Shown: positions 1 to 8,458, numbered from the stretch's first letter. The stretch: 64,000 nt of DNA from Ga0077527 sp021300125 (GCA_046339595.1 JBKDUF010000079.1:1-64000); one strand, 5' to 3'. The notes: a model not told the origin generated them from the letters alone. A program made the numbers and translations.

Positions 1-264
1 ATGCGCATCCCACTGGCCGGCGAGCGCTTCATCGGCGGCCTTGACGATGGCCCCGCCCTTTTTCTTGTCGAGCACGCCGAGCGCCATGTTGGTGAGCGCG
101 GCGGCTTTTTTAACCATCACCTGCGCGTGCACCACCGGCAGCGGCATGGTCTCGCCGGGGAAATGGAAGTGATGCAGGCTGCGCTGGGTCTGCGCGCCCC
201 ACAGCATGTTGTCGGGCACGTCGATCTCGCCCATCGTGTCGTGTTCGATGCGGAATTTGGCCAT
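1..264 (-). CDS. fumC: Class II fumarate hydratase, N-terminal part (cut by window edge)
   Basis: The first 88 residues of a class II (iron-independent) fumarase, which interconverts fumarate and malate in the TCA cycle. The N-terminus carries the family signature: an early RIEHDTMGEIDVP stretch followed by WGAQTQRS at about residues 27-34, then a second conserved block containing LPVVHAQVMVKKAAALTN. The ATG at 262-264 matches the usual family start. The frame stays open to position 1, so about 370 C-terminal residues lie outside the window. Adenylosuccinate lyase and argininosuccinate lyase belong to the same superfamily but lack this GAQTQRS context. Confidence 0.93.
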   Translation of the reverse strand, partial: MAKFRIEHDTMGEIDVPDNMLWGAQTQRSLHHFHFPGETMPLPVVHAQVMVKKAAALTNMALGVLDKKKGGAIVKAADEALAGQWDAH

Positions 265-280
265 GGTCGTGTGGTTAAAA

Positions 281-307
281 ATTAGTCAATAAAATCAAAT
301 ACTTATA
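281..307 (+). repeat. AT-rich interspersed motif, copy a
   Basis: Copy of a motif of about 24 bp (core TCAATAAAATCAA) that recurs at 6846, 30584, 49771, 21206 (reverse) and, degenerate, at 60324 (reverse). This copy lies upstream of fumC and contains AATCAAATACTTA, an exact match to the IHF consensus WATCAANNNNTTR. The rest of the fumC-maeB gap (265-477) shows no gene. Confidence 0.5.
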
Positions 308-477
308 AACATGCTGCGCTTTGCTGCAGCCCCTCTCCCTGCCCCTGCTTCACTTCAGGTGTTCCCTTACCCTTAACACTCCCTTTCACTCCCTTTCTCC
401 CCGCATCGCTGCGCGGAGCGGGCTCTACAAAGTCATGCGCCCGATCAACAGCCCGGACATTGCAAGTGGCGCGCCGC

Positions 478-2775
478 TCAGATCAGCGGCTTCTGCTCGC
501 CGCGCTGCGCGCCGGCATCCACCACCGCCAGCGCAGTCATGTTGACGATGCGGCGCACGGTGGACGACGGCGTGATGATGTGCACCGGCTTCGCCGCACC
601 GAGCAGCATCGGGCCGATGGTGATGCCGTCGCCGGCCGCGGTCTTGAGCAGGTTGAACGAGATGTTGGCCGCGTCGAGGTTGGGCATCATCAGCAGGTTG
701 GCCATGCCCTTGAGGCGGTTGTCGGGCAGCGCGCGCAGGCGGATCTCTTCGGACAGCGCCATGTCGCCCTGCATCTCGCCTTCGATCTCGAGGTTGGGGT
801 CCCGCTCCATCACCAGCTCCAGCGCGCGGCGCATTTTCTGCGCGGTGGCGCTGTCGCTGCCGCCAAAGCTCGAATGCGACAGCATCGCCGCCTTGGGGGT
901 CACGCCGAAGCGGCGGATTTCCTCGGCGGCGAGGATCGTGGATTCGGCGATCTGCTCGGCGCTGGGGTCGAAATTGACATAGGTGTCGCAGATGAAGACG
1001 GTGCCCTTGGGCAGCAGCAGCGTGTTCATCGCGGCGTAGTGGTTGACGCCGGCGCGGCGACCGATGACCTGGTCGATCAGGCGCAGGTGGCGGCCATACT
1101 GGCCGAGGATGCCGCAGAGCATGGCATCGGCCGCGCCCATGTGCACCAGCATCGCGCCGATCAGCGTGGGGCGGCGGCGCATGTCGAGCTTGGCGATCTC
1201 CACCGAGATGCCCTTGCGTTTGGTCAGGCGGTGGTATTCGGTCCAGTAGTCGCGGTAGCGCGGGTCGCTGTTGGGATCGACCACGTCGTAGTGCTTCTCG
1301 CGCTGCAGGCGCAGGCCGAGGCGCTCGACGCGGGTCTGGATCACCTCGGGGCGGCCGATCAGGATCGGCCGCGCCATGCCCTCGTCCACCACCTGCTGCG
1401 CGGCGCGCAGGAAGCGTTCTTCCTCGCCCTCGGCATAGACCACGCGCTTGGGCGCTTTCTTCGCCGCGGCAAACACCGAGCGCATGATGTGGCCGGACTG
1501 GTAGACAAAGCGGTTGAGCCGTTCCTTGTAGGCCTCGAAGTCGGTGATCGGGCGCGTGGCCACACCGCTGTCCATCGCGGCCCTGGCCACCGCCGGCGCG
1601 ACGTGTTCGATCAGGCGCGGGTCGAAGGGCTTGGGGATCAGGTAGTCGGGGCCGAACTTGAGGTCCTGCTCGCCGTAGGCGGCGGCCACAATGTCGGACT
1701 GCTCGGCCTGGGCGAGCGAGGCAATCGCGTTGACCGCGGCGATTTCCATCTCGCGGTTGATCGTGGTCGCGCCGACATCCAGCGCGCCGCGGAAGATGAA
1801 CGGAAAGCACAGTACGTTGTTGACCTGGTTCGGATAGTCCGAACGGCCGGTGGCCATCACCGCATCGGGGCGAACTGCCTTCACCAGCTCGGGCAGGATT
1901 TCCGGCTCGGGATTGGCGAGTGCCAGGATCAGCGGGCGCTCGGCCATCCGCTTGACCATCTCGGGCTTGAGCACCTTGCCGGCGGAAAGGCCGAGGAAGG
2001 CATCGGCCCCGGCGATCACGTCGGCCAGCTGGCGGGCGTCGGTGTCGATGGCGTAGCGCGCCTTCTCCACGTCCATCAGCTCGGCACGGCCCTTGTAGAC
2101 CACGCCGACGATGTCGGTGACGGTGATGTTTTCCTTTTTGAGGCCCAGCGACACCAGCAGATCCAGGCAGGCCAGCGCCGCGGCGCCGGCACCGGAGACC
2201 ACCAGCTTGATTTTCGAGATGTCCTTGCCCACGACCTTGAGGCCGTTGGTGAAGGCGGCGCTGACGATGATCGCGGTGCCGTGCTGGTCATCGTGGAACA
2301 CCGGGATCTTGCAGCGCTTGCGCAGCTCGCGCTCGACGTAAAAGCACTCCGGCGCCTTGATGTCTTCGAGGTTGATGCCGCCGAAGGTCGGCTCCAGCGC
2401 GGCGATCACGTCCACCAGCCGCTGCGGATCCAGTTCGTTGATTTCGATGTCGAAGACGTCGATGCCGGCGAATTTCTTGAACAGCACCGCCTTGCCTTCC
2501 ATCACCGGCTTCGAGGCGAGCGGGCCGATGTTGCCCAGGCCCAGCACCGCGGTGCCGTTGGTGATCACCGCGACGAGATTGCCGCGGGCGGTGTAATTGC
2601 TGGCCTCGGCCGGCTTGTCGGCGATTTCGAGGCAGACCTGGGCCACACCGGGCGTGTAGGCGAGCGCGAGGTCGCGCTGGTTGATCAGGCCCTTGGTCGG
2701 GGTGACGGCAATCTTGCCGGGCACCGGAAAGCGATGGTATTGGAGCGCAGCCTTGCGCAGCTGTTCATCAGCCAT
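478..2775 (-). CDS. maeB: NADP-dependent malic enzyme with C-terminal phosphotransacetylase-like domain
   Basis: A 765-residue protein that decarboxylates malate to pyruvate with reduction of NADP. Residues 1 to about 420 form the malic enzyme part: an N-terminal region with YTPGVAQVC, FHDDQHGTAI at the metal/malate site and a Rossmann nucleotide motif GAGAAALACLD. Residues about 430-765 resemble phosphate acetyltransferase, as in the MaeB group. That domain is generally taken to be regulatory (acetyl-CoA responsive) rather than a working Pta. The frame extends upstream, but the ATG at 2773-2775 is preceded by GAGGCGG and begins with MADEQLRKAALQYH, as family members do. Length fits the usual 750-770. 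Confidence 0.95.
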   Translation of the reverse strand: MADEQLRKAALQYHRFPVPGKIAVTPTKGLINQRDLALAYTPGVAQVCLEIADKPAEASNYTARGNLVAVITNGTAVLGLGNIGPLASKPVMEGKAVLFKKFAGIDVFDIEINELDPQRLVDVIAALEPTFGGINLEDIKAPECFYVERELRKRCKIPVFHDDQHGTAIIVSAAFTNGLKVVGKDISKIKLVVSGAGAAALACLDLLVSLGLKKENITVTDIVGVVYKGRAELMDVEKARYAIDTDARQLADVIAGADAFLGLSAGKVLKPEMVKRMAERPLILALANPEPEILPELVKAVRPDAVMATGRSDYPNQVNNVLCFPFIFRGALDVGATTINREMEIAAVNAIASLAQAEQSDIVAAAYGEQDLKFGPDYLIPKPFDPRLIEHVAPAVARAAMDSGVATRPITDFEAYKERLNRFVYQSGHIMRSVFAAAKKAPKRVVYAEGEEERFLRAAQQVVDEGMARPILIGRPEVIQTRVERLGLRLQREKHYDVVDPNSDPRYRDYWTEYHRLTKRKGISVEIAKLDMRRRPTLIGAMLVHMGAADAMLCGILGQYGRHLRLIDQVIGRRAGVNHYAAMNTLLLPKGTVFICDTYVNFDPSAEQIAESTILAAEEIRRFGVTPKAAMLSHSSFGGSDSATAQKMRRALELVMERDPNLEIEGEMQGDMALSEEIRLRALPDNRLKGMANLLMMPNLDAANISFNLLKTAAGDGITIGPMLLGAAKPVHIITPSSTVRRIVNMTALAVVDAGAQRGEQKPLI

Positions 2776-2995
2776 GGGGGCGTTCCGCCTCTGAAAAACC
2801 GTCGAAAACTTCCCGGAAACCCCGGGGAAAATCAGCTCGCGCCGGGGTGGCAGCGCGGGGAACGGATTATACCGTAGCCCCCTGCTCGGCCCGGCGGGTT
2901 GCGGGTGGTGCCCAGGTCCACGCCACAGGCGCTTTGTGGTACCGTTCGAGGCCGTCCTTCCCCCCCCATGCAGCACCCCGATTCCGCACCCCGCG

Positions 2996-3988
2996 ATGCC
3001 CGACGTACGCCCCGCCCTGCGCAGCGAGCTTTATCCCGAGATCGTGCCCTACAACACCGGCATGCTCAACCTGGGCGGCCGCCATCGCATGTATTTCGAG
3101 GAGTCCGGCAAACCACGGGGTGTGCCGGTGCTGTTCCTGCACGGTGGCCCCGGCGCCGGCGCGGCACCCGCGCACCGGCGCTTTTTCGATCCCGCGCACT
3201 ACCGCATCGTGATCTTCGACCAGCGCGGCGCGGGACGCTCGACGCCGCTGGGTGAACTCGCCGACAACTCCACACCCCTGCTGATTGCGGACATCGAGAA
3301 GCTGCGCGAGATGCTGGGCATCAAGGCCTGGCTGGTGTTCGGCGGCTCCTGGGGCAGCACGCTGGCGCTGGCCTACGCCGAGGCGCATCCGCAGCGCTGC
3401 ACCGGCCTGATCCTGCGCGGCATCTTTCTCTGCCGCAGGAGTGAGATCGACTGGTTCCTCTACGGCCAGCGCAACATTTTTCCCGAGGCCTGGCAGGCCT
3501 TTGCCGGCCCGATCCCCGAGGCCGAGCGCGGCAACCTGCTCGAGGCCTACCATCGCCGCCTCACCGATCCCGATCCGGCAGTGCACATGCCGGCAGCACG
3601 CGCCTGGGGTACCTATGAGGGCTCCTGCTCGACATTGCTGCCGAGCCCGGAAACGGTGGCCTATTTCGCCGGCGACGTGGTCGCGCTGGGGCTCGCGCGC
3701 ATCGAGGCGCACTATTTCAGCAACGACATTTTCCTGCCGGAGAACTCGCTGCTCGACAGCGTGCACCGCATCCGCCACATTCCCGGCGTGATCGTGCAGG
3801 GCCGCTATGATGCGGTGTGCCCGATCGTCTCCGCCGACGACCTGCACCGCGCCTGGCCCGAAGCCGAATACCACGTGATCCCGGATGCCGGACACTCGGC
3901 CTGGGAACCGGGCATCTGCGCGGCGCTGGTGCGCGCCTGCGAGCAATTCAAATTCAAGCAAGCCAAACCACTGAACAAGGGAGGATGA
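2996..3988 (+). CDS. pip: Proline iminopeptidase (alpha/beta hydrolase, S33)
   Basis: A 330-residue cytoplasmic peptidase that releases N-terminal proline. Visible features: oxyanion motif HGGPGAG near residue 49, nucleophile elbow GGSWGS with Ser118, the DQRGAGRS block typical of prolyl aminopeptidases, a late Asp in GRYDAVCP and the catalytic His in AGHSAWE. The ATG at 2996 (MPDVRPAL) is preferred over an upstream in-frame ATG at 2936 because homologous sequence begins only after it. It is followed after one base by the FAH-family gene, suggesting a two-gene operon divergent from maeB. Confidence 0.9.
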   Translation: MPDVRPALRSELYPEIVPYNTGMLNLGGRHRMYFEESGKPRGVPVLFLHGGPGAGAAPAHRRFFDPAHYRIVIFDQRGAGRSTPLGELADNSTPLLIADIEKLREMLGIKAWLVFGGSWGSTLALAYAEAHPQRCTGLILRGIFLCRRSEIDWFLYGQRNIFPEAWQAFAGPIPEAERGNLLEAYHRRLTDPDPAVHMPAARAWGTYEGSCSTLLPSPETVAYFAGDVVALGLARIEAHYFSNDIFLPENSLLDSVHRIRHIPGVIVQGRYDAVCPIVSADDLHRAWPEAEYHVIPDAGHSAWEPGICAALVRACEQFKFKQAKPLNKGG

Positions 3989-3989
3989 C

Positions 3990-4904
3990 ATGAAACTGGT
4001 GACCTACTCGGCCGGCAAACGCGGCCCCAAGGCAATCGGCGTGGTCGCCGCCGACGGCAGCATCATTGATCTCGCCGCCGCGGCGAAAAAGGCGCGGGTG
4101 AAACTGCCCTTCGCCGCCGACGACATGATCGGCCTGGTCGCCGCCGGCAAGAGCGGCCTCGCGCAGGTGAAAAAGGCGGTCTCGGGCCTGAAGACCGGGC
4201 ACCACAAGATGAGCAAGGTGGTGCTGCACGCACCGATCCCGCGCCCGCGCAAGAACGTGTTCTGCGTGGGCTGGAACTACGTCGAACATTTCGAGGAAGG
4301 CATCAAGGCACGGCCGCATGTGACCGAGATGCCCAAGCACCCGGCCTTTTTCACCAAGCAGCCGCTGTCGGTGAACGGACCCCATGCCGACGTGCCTGCG
4401 CACCCCGGCGTCACCGAGAAGCTCGACTGGGAAGTGGAGATGGCGATCGTCATCGGCAAGGGCGGCCGCAACATCAAGGAGGCCGACGCGATGAAGCATG
4501 TGTTCGGCTACATGGTGGCGAACGACGTGTCGGCGCGCGAAGTGCAGCGCCAGCACGGCCAGCAGTGGTTCAAGGGCAAGAGCCTCGACGGCCACTGCCC
4601 GATGGGCCCCTGGCTCACCACCGCCGACGAGGTGAAGAATCCGCAGAACCTGCGCATCACCTGCCGCGTCAACGGCGTGACCAAGCAGGATTCGAACACC
4701 AGCTACATGTATTTCAAGATTCCGCGGCTGATCGCCGAGATGTCGGCCGGGCTGACGATGGAGCCGGGCGACCTGTTCCTCACCGGCACGCCGGCCGGCG
4801 TGGGCCATGCGCGTAATCCCCCGGAGTTCATGAAACCGGGCGACATCCTCGAGACGGAAGTCGAAGGGCTGGGGCTGCTGCGCAACAAAATCGCGGCGAA
4901 ATAA
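3990..4904 (+). CDS. Fumarylacetoacetate hydrolase family protein
   Basis: A 304-residue member of the FAH/HpcE fold, enzymes that hydrolyse, decarboxylate or isomerise acylpyruvate-type compounds using a divalent metal. The N-terminal region (1-70) is the small lid-like domain. The catalytic core shows NYVEHF, the metal-binding DWEVEMAIVIGKGG, NDVSARE and the C-terminal FLTGTPAGVGHARNPP followed by KPGDILETEVEGLG. A strong ribosome site (AAGGGAGG) precedes the ATG, and the gene starts just after pip. Substrate cannot be read from sequence; 2-keto-4-pentenoate hydratase or acylpyruvase activity are alternatives. A hairpin terminator follows. Confidence 0.88.
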   Translation: MKLVTYSAGKRGPKAIGVVAADGSIIDLAAAAKKARVKLPFAADDMIGLVAAGKSGLAQVKKAVSGLKTGHHKMSKVVLHAPIPRPRKNVFCVGWNYVEHFEEGIKARPHVTEMPKHPAFFTKQPLSVNGPHADVPAHPGVTEKLDWEVEMAIVIGKGGRNIKEADAMKHVFGYMVANDVSAREVQRQHGQQWFKGKSLDGHCPMGPWLTTADEVKNPQNLRITCRVNGVTKQDSNTSYMYFKIPRLIAEMSAGLTMEPGDLFLTGTPAGVGHARNPPEFMKPGDILETEVEGLGLLRNKIAAK

Positions 4905-4924
4905 GCGCCGCCGCCCGCAAAAAA

Positions 4925-4943
4925 ACGCCGGTCAGCCCGGCGT
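4925..4943. terminator. Bidirectional intrinsic terminator
   Basis: ACGCCGG stem (4925-4931), 5-nt loop, CCGGCGT (4937-4943), flanked by an A run on the left and seven T on the right. It can stop the FAH gene (plus) and the PhaM-like gene (minus). The right arm overlaps the last codons and stop of the PhaM-like gene. Confidence 0.85.
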
Positions 4944-5237
4944 TTTTTTGTTTTTGGGCGGCGCTGCCGCGGCCTGCGCCTGTTCGGCAGCCGCCTTGCC
5001 TGCGGCCTGCAGGCTCTCGAGTCCCGCCTTCTGCATCTCGAGCGTCTTGATGGTCATCTGCACGAAGCCGGTGTTCATGGTGAGCCAGGTCTCGACCGCC
5101 TTGAGTTCGGCGATCTTTTTCTCGAGGTCTTCAGGGTTCATCGTCGGCGCGACCATGCCGGGGATGGGGAAACCCATCGGGTTCCACATCTTCTGCATGA
5201 ATTCGAAAAAATCCTGCGGGTTGTTCTGGTCGGCCAT
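4932..5237 (-). CDS. PhaM-like polyhydroxyalkanoate granule-associated protein
   Basis: A 101-residue protein. It has an N-terminal DFFEFMQKMWNP segment, a Pro-rich stretch with MVAPTMNPEDLEKKI, then AVETWLTMNTGFVQMTIKTLEMQK, the conserved block I associate with PhaM proteins of betaproteobacteria. PhaM binds PHA synthase and DNA and influences granule number and segregation. The C-terminus is Ala/Gln-rich and ends PPKNKKTPG. In the Ralstonia protein this part is a long lysine-rich DNA-binding tail, so this version has only a vestigial basic tail. GGGAG precedes the ATG. No PHA synthase is nearby. Confidence 0.72.
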   Translation of the reverse strand: MADQNNPQDFFEFMQKMWNPMGFPIPGMVAPTMNPEDLEKKIAELKAVETWLTMNTGFVQMTIKTLEMQKAGLESLQAAGKAAAEQAQAAAAPPKNKKTPG

Positions 5238-5296
5238 GATGACTCCCGGAAATGACCGGACGATTATAGGCAGGGCCCGGCGGCAGCGGGCGGAAA

Positions 5297-5668
5297 TCAG
5301 GCGGCTTCGACCGTGACCGGATCGCCGTCGCGGGCGGTCTTCAACACCGAGGGATCACCGCGCAGGCGGCCGAGCACGTTGCAGGGGTTGACCAGGCGGC
5401 ATTCGTCGCCGCGGGAGACCGGGGTGCGGCCCCAGGGCAGGGCCAGCGCGCTGCCGTCCACCCAGAAACAGACGCTGCCGGGCGGCACCACCTGCTGCGC
5501 GCCGGGTTCCAGCGCCGCCTTTACCGGCAGGGAAAAATAGACCTCTTCGCCCCAGGTGTTGACGCTGGATTCACAGGGCAGCGCGGCCAGCAGGGCGCGC
5601 ACCGTCGGCCCGTCATCGAGGTCGGCCAGGGCCGAGCCAGCGGGCCAGCGGATGCGGATGCTCGCCAA
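5297..5668 (-). CDS. Cyclophilin-like fold protein (TM1367/DUF369-type)
   Basis: A 123-residue protein matching the small cyclophilin-like beta-barrel family (an ancient cyclophilin fold without proven isomerase activity). Diagnostic features are ALPCESSVNTWGEEVYFSLP in the first half, then GSVCFWVDGSALALPWGRTPVS. The start appears to be TTG at 5666-5668 (reading MASIRIRW), with GAGGGG upstream inside the end of the preceding gene region. It lies 15 bp downstream of the lytic transglycosylase and is probably co-transcribed. Function unknown. Confidence 0.75.
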   Translation of the reverse strand: MASIRIRWPAGSALADLDDGPTVRALLAALPCESSVNTWGEEVYFSLPVKAALEPGAQQVVPPGSVCFWVDGSALALPWGRTPVSRGDECRLVNPCNVLGRLRGDPSVLKTARDGDPVTVEAA

Positions 5669-5683
5669 GGCGGCGGCGACCCC

Positions 5684-6448
5684 TCAGATACGCTCGCCCA
5701 GGGGCATCTCGGGCTTGCGCTCGCGACGCTGCGACACGCGGGTCGTGCCGGCGGCCGGTTCGGCGAGCGTGGCCACGACCTGCTGCAGGCGCTGTTTCTC
5801 GCCCAGCACCTTGGTCGTGTAGGTGTCGTTGTCGTCGTTCAGCGCGCCGGCATACATCTGCAGCGCGATGCCGAGGTTGCCGGTCTTGGTCAGGTACTCG
5901 CGCAGGATGCGGGTGCCGACGCGGATGTTGGCCTCGGGCTGGAACACGGCGCGCTCGCCGCCGAAGGCTGCGAGCTTGTCCGTATGGAAACGCGGAATGA
6001 TCTGCATCAGGCCCTTGGCGCCCATCACGCTTTCGGCAATGGGGTTGAAGCGGGACTCCACGGCGATGACCGCCATGATCAGCAGCGGATCGAGTCCGAC
6101 CCGGGCGCCCTCGGCGTGGGCGATGCGCACGAAATCCAGGGTCAGGTCCTGGGCCACCTTGTAGCGCTTGGCCAGGAATTCAGCCAGGGCGACATGGCGC
6201 AGATCGTCCGCCGGCACCGCCTCGGGCTGGGCCTGGGGCAGAACCAGCGCGGAAATCGCGGTCGCTTCCTGCTGGACGACGGCCAGGGCCGAACCTAAGG
6301 CCGGGATACCGAGGCGTTCTTCAAGCAGTGCGATCAGGGTGGAAAGGCTGGTCAGGACGAGGACCAGCGTGAGCAACTGGCGAATCCGGGGCAGAGCATC
6401 TGCCGGGCGGTCCGCAATGCATGAATCTGAAACCGATTTTGCAAACAT
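5684..6448 (-). CDS. Lytic transglycosylase, SLT domain
   Basis: A 254-residue envelope enzyme expected to cleave the MurNAc-GlcNAc bond of peptidoglycan to give 1,6-anhydroMurNAc ends. A hydrophobic segment near the N-terminus (LLTLVLVLTSLSTLIALL) is a signal anchor. The SLT domain occupies roughly residues 110-215, with catalytic Glu in VIAVESRFNP and the following GAKGLMQIIP. The C-terminal 40 residues are low-complexity. The ATG at 6446-6448 has a near-perfect Shine-Dalgarno (AAAGGAGG). A reading frame beginning ten codons earlier is less likely because its ATG is inside a hairpin. Confidence 0.88.
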   Translation of the reverse strand: MFAKSVSDSCIADRPADALPRIRQLLTLVLVLTSLSTLIALLEERLGIPALGSALAVVQQEATAISALVLPQAQPEAVPADDLRHVALAEFLAKRYKVAQDLTLDFVRIAHAEGARVGLDPLLIMAVIAVESRFNPIAESVMGAKGLMQIIPRFHTDKLAAFGGERAVFQPEANIRVGTRILREYLTKTGNLGIALQMYAGALNDDNDTYTTKVLGEKQRLQQVVATLAEPAAGTTRVSQRRERKPEMPLGERI

Positions 6449-6862
6449 GCAAAACCTCCTTTCGGATGGCACGGCCATCGAGGCGGTGCAGGCAGTTACC
6501 TCGCTACGGTAACGTCGTTCTCCTTATAGGACTCGTTCAGCCCAATACCACTACCGGTTGTGGGCCACTCAAAAAAGCTGCGCAATTCTAGGGGTCTCGC
6601 CCCACCCCCGCAACCCGAAACCGGCGTTTCAGGCCTGTTTTGAGGGGGGCCACCGAAATAAGGTGGTCGCGGAGTTTACCGGCACTGTTTTCTGCAATGC
6701 AACATTTTTTAACCTATTGTTTATTAACAATAATTTATGCAGCAGCACGGCTGGAGCGGCGGTTTGCCCTTGAAAAGCCGTGTTTTTGAGCGGTTTGGCC
6801 GCAGGGCGTTCCTAATTGCCTGAAATCGGCCGGGGTCAAAATAAAATAATCAATAAAATCAA
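6449..6862. other. 414-bp intergenic region with a structured leader
   Basis: No gene found. On the minus strand, ahead of the transglycosylase, three small hairpins lie in a row: TCCT/AGGA (6521-6531), GTTACC/GGTAAC (6495-6513) and GATGGC/GCCATC (6465-6479), the last just upstream of the Shine-Dalgarno. I could not match this to a named riboswitch. The remainder (about 6640-6862) is AT-rich compared with the genome and contains repeat copy b at its end. Confidence 0.4.
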
Positions 6863-6870
6863 TTATTTAT
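6846..6870 (+). repeat. AT-rich interspersed motif, copy b
   Basis: ATAATCAATAAAATCAATTA followed by TTTAT. It overlaps the stop codon of the oxidoreductase-like gene (6863). It contains AATCAATTATTTA, an exact IHF consensus match. Confidence 0.55.
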
Positions 6871-7048
6871 TTTGTTCCCCGGCGGCTCCAGGATGACGGG
6901 CCTGCCAGGCCTCCAGCGCCTTCTCATAGTTAGTGAGCGCTTCCCAATAGCGGTCATAGACACAGGGATCGCAGCCGCTCTGGCAACACTGCCAGGGTTC
7001 AGGGGCTTCGGGCTTGACCGGTTCGGGATCGTCGCCGGGGATGCTCAT
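6863..7048 (-). CDS. Small oxidoreductase-like domain protein
   Basis: A 61-residue protein with the Cys-rich signature of the oxidoreductase-like (Oxidored-like) family: Pro-rich N-terminus, then CCQSGCDPCVYDRYWEAL at about residues 20-37, in which four Cys are spaced as in the family. The reaction is unknown; in eukaryotes the domain occurs at the N-terminus of some oxidoreductases. The ATG at 7046-7048 overlaps the stop of the upstream membrane-protein gene (ATGA), so translation is probably coupled. Confidence 0.75.
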   Translation of the reverse strand: MSIPGDDPEPVKPEAPEPWQCCQSGCDPCVYDRYWEALTNYEKALEAWQARHPGAAGEQNK

Positions 7049-7785
7049 GGCTGTTTCCATTCGGGCAGTCGTTCTTCGGGGAAGCGCTTGCGGAATTCGG
7101 CCTCGAGGGCTTCCGCCTCGGCGACCCGCTGCGCGCGCCACAGTTCGAGGATGCGCAGGCGCCACTGTTCCGCCGGCTTGTCCTGCAGGTCCTGCCAGGG
7201 CGGCACGGCGGCGACACTGGCGGCACGGGCCACGTCGGCGGCCGGTGCAGCCGGCGCCCGCATCAGGGCCCGCGGTGCGGGAGCGGCAGCCTCGGGGCTG
7301 CGCCCTTCCGCCGCCGGGGCTGCAACCGCGGCGGATTCGATGCGCGCTGGCGCCGCGGCCGGCGTTTCAGCGGCGGCGACAGGTGCCGGGGGCAGCGGGG
7401 CCTTGCGCTGACTGGACGCCTTCTCCTCCTGCGGCGCCGAAGGTGATGCGCTGGCCGCAGCGGGCGGCGCCGGCGGCACAGGGTCGGCGGCTGCCGGACG
7501 CGGCGTTGTTTCAGTGGAAGCCAGCGGTGGCCCATCCAGGCGGTCGGCGCCCTGATCGCGCAGGATCAGCACCAGGCCGAGGGACAGCACCTGCACCGCA
7601 GCCATCGCAAACGGCGCCCGCCACCGCGGTGGAACGCCAAGGGCCCGCGGCCCGCTGCCGGCCTCGCGCCGGGCCGCGGCACGAATGCGTTCATCGAGCC
7701 GCGGCAGCGGAAGTTCGGCAGAGCCGGCGCGATAGGCCGCCTCCAGTTGCGGATCGCGCAGCGGATCAGTCACCGGTTCACTCAT
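7045..7785 (-). CDS. Putative membrane partner (anti-sigma-like) of the ECF sigma factor
   Basis: A 246-residue protein with no enzyme motif. Residues 1-55 form a cytoplasmic stretch rich in charged residues, followed by one membrane span (about 58-76, ending LILRDQG). A long Ala/Pro-rich low-complexity region follows, then a C-terminal segment with a regular Arg/Glu helix (WRLRILELWRAQRVAEAEAL). This topology and its position directly after an ECF sigma gene (overlapping by 8 bp) fit a sigma regulator, but no zinc anti-sigma motif (HxxxCxxC) is visible. The assignment is inferred from context. Confidence 0.55.
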   Translation of the reverse strand: MSEPVTDPLRDPQLEAAYRAGSAELPLPRLDERIRAAARREAGSGPRALGVPPRWRAPFAMAAVQVLSLGLVLILRDQGADRLDGPPLASTETTPRPAAADPVPPAPPAAASASPSAPQEEKASSQRKAPLPPAPVAAAETPAAAPARIESAAVAAPAAEGRSPEAAAPAPRALMRAPAAPAADVARAASVAAVPPWQDLQDKPAEQWRLRILELWRAQRVAEAEALEAEFRKRFPEERLPEWKQP

Positions 7786-8458
7786 GTCTGCATCCCTGGT
7801 CCTGCATTCCGAGCCGCAGTTTGGCCACGGCATAGCGCAACCGGCTTTTCGCGGTCTCGCGGCTGACGCCGGTGGCCTCGGCAATGGCCTCGACGCTGAG
7901 TCCTGCCTCCTGCTGCAGCAGGAAGGCTTCGCGCTGCCCGGACGGCAACGCCTCCAGCAGCGCCAGCAGTCGTGCCGCCTGTTCGCGGATCTCGGCCTGC
8001 GTTTCGGGACGGTCGGCACGCGGTGCTTCAGTTTCCGGCGGCAGCACCGCAGTCTCTTCATCGAGCGAAACCGTCAGGCCCGGACGGCCGCGGAAGTGGT
8101 CCATCAGGCGGTTGTGGGCGATGCGGTAAAGCCAGGTCGCAAATTTCGCCTGCACGGCATAGCCCGCGCGGGCCCGGATCAGGTTCATCCACACATCCTG
8201 GAAGAGTTCCTCGGCGATCGCGGCGTCACGGCACTGGCGCAGCAGGTAACGGAACACGCCGCCGCGATGGCGTTCATAGAGCCTGTCGAAGGCGGTGGCA
8301 TCGCCGTCGCGGTAGGCCAGCATCAGTGCCTCGTCGCCGGCGTCTTCGTCTGGGGGGCTCACGGGGGGCGAGTATGCAGTCGTCCCTGCAAGGCGGCAAC
8401 CGCCCGCGGACAACCGACGGCCGGATCCGATCCGCCCTTCCACCGCCGGCAAGCTCAT
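7778..8458 (-). CDS. ECF-type RNA polymerase sigma factor
   Basis: A sigma-70 family protein of the extracytoplasmic-function type. Region 2 runs from DEALMLAYRDGDATAFDRLYERH to the -10 recognition part (FQDVWMNLIRAR, FATWLYRIAHNRLMDHFR). Region 4 carries LLALLEALPSGQREAFLLQQ and the helix-turn-helix VEAIAEATGVSRETAKSRLRYA. The start is uncertain: ATG at 8456-8458 gives a roughly 30-residue unconserved extension, while GTG at 8360-8362 (194 residues) sits closer to the conserved region. None of these has a clear ribosome site. It heads a three-gene operon. Confidence 0.85.
   Translation of the reverse strand: MSLPAVEGRIGSGRRLSAGGCRLAGTTAYSPPVSPPDEDAGDEALMLAYRDGDATAFDRLYERHRGGVFRYLLRQCRDAAIAEELFQDVWMNLIRARAGYAVQAKFATWLYRIAHNRLMDHFRGRPGLTVSLDEETAVLPPETEAPRADRPETQAEIREQAARLLALLEALPSGQREAFLLQQEAGLSVEAIAEATGVSRETAKSRLRYAVAKLRLGMQDQGCRHE

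Noticed and set aside
460..2877. Plus-strand 805-codon open frame opposite maeB
   Set aside because: High GC leaves antisense frames open. The protein is His/Asp/Gly-rich with no family pattern, while the minus strand has an unambiguous malic enzyme.
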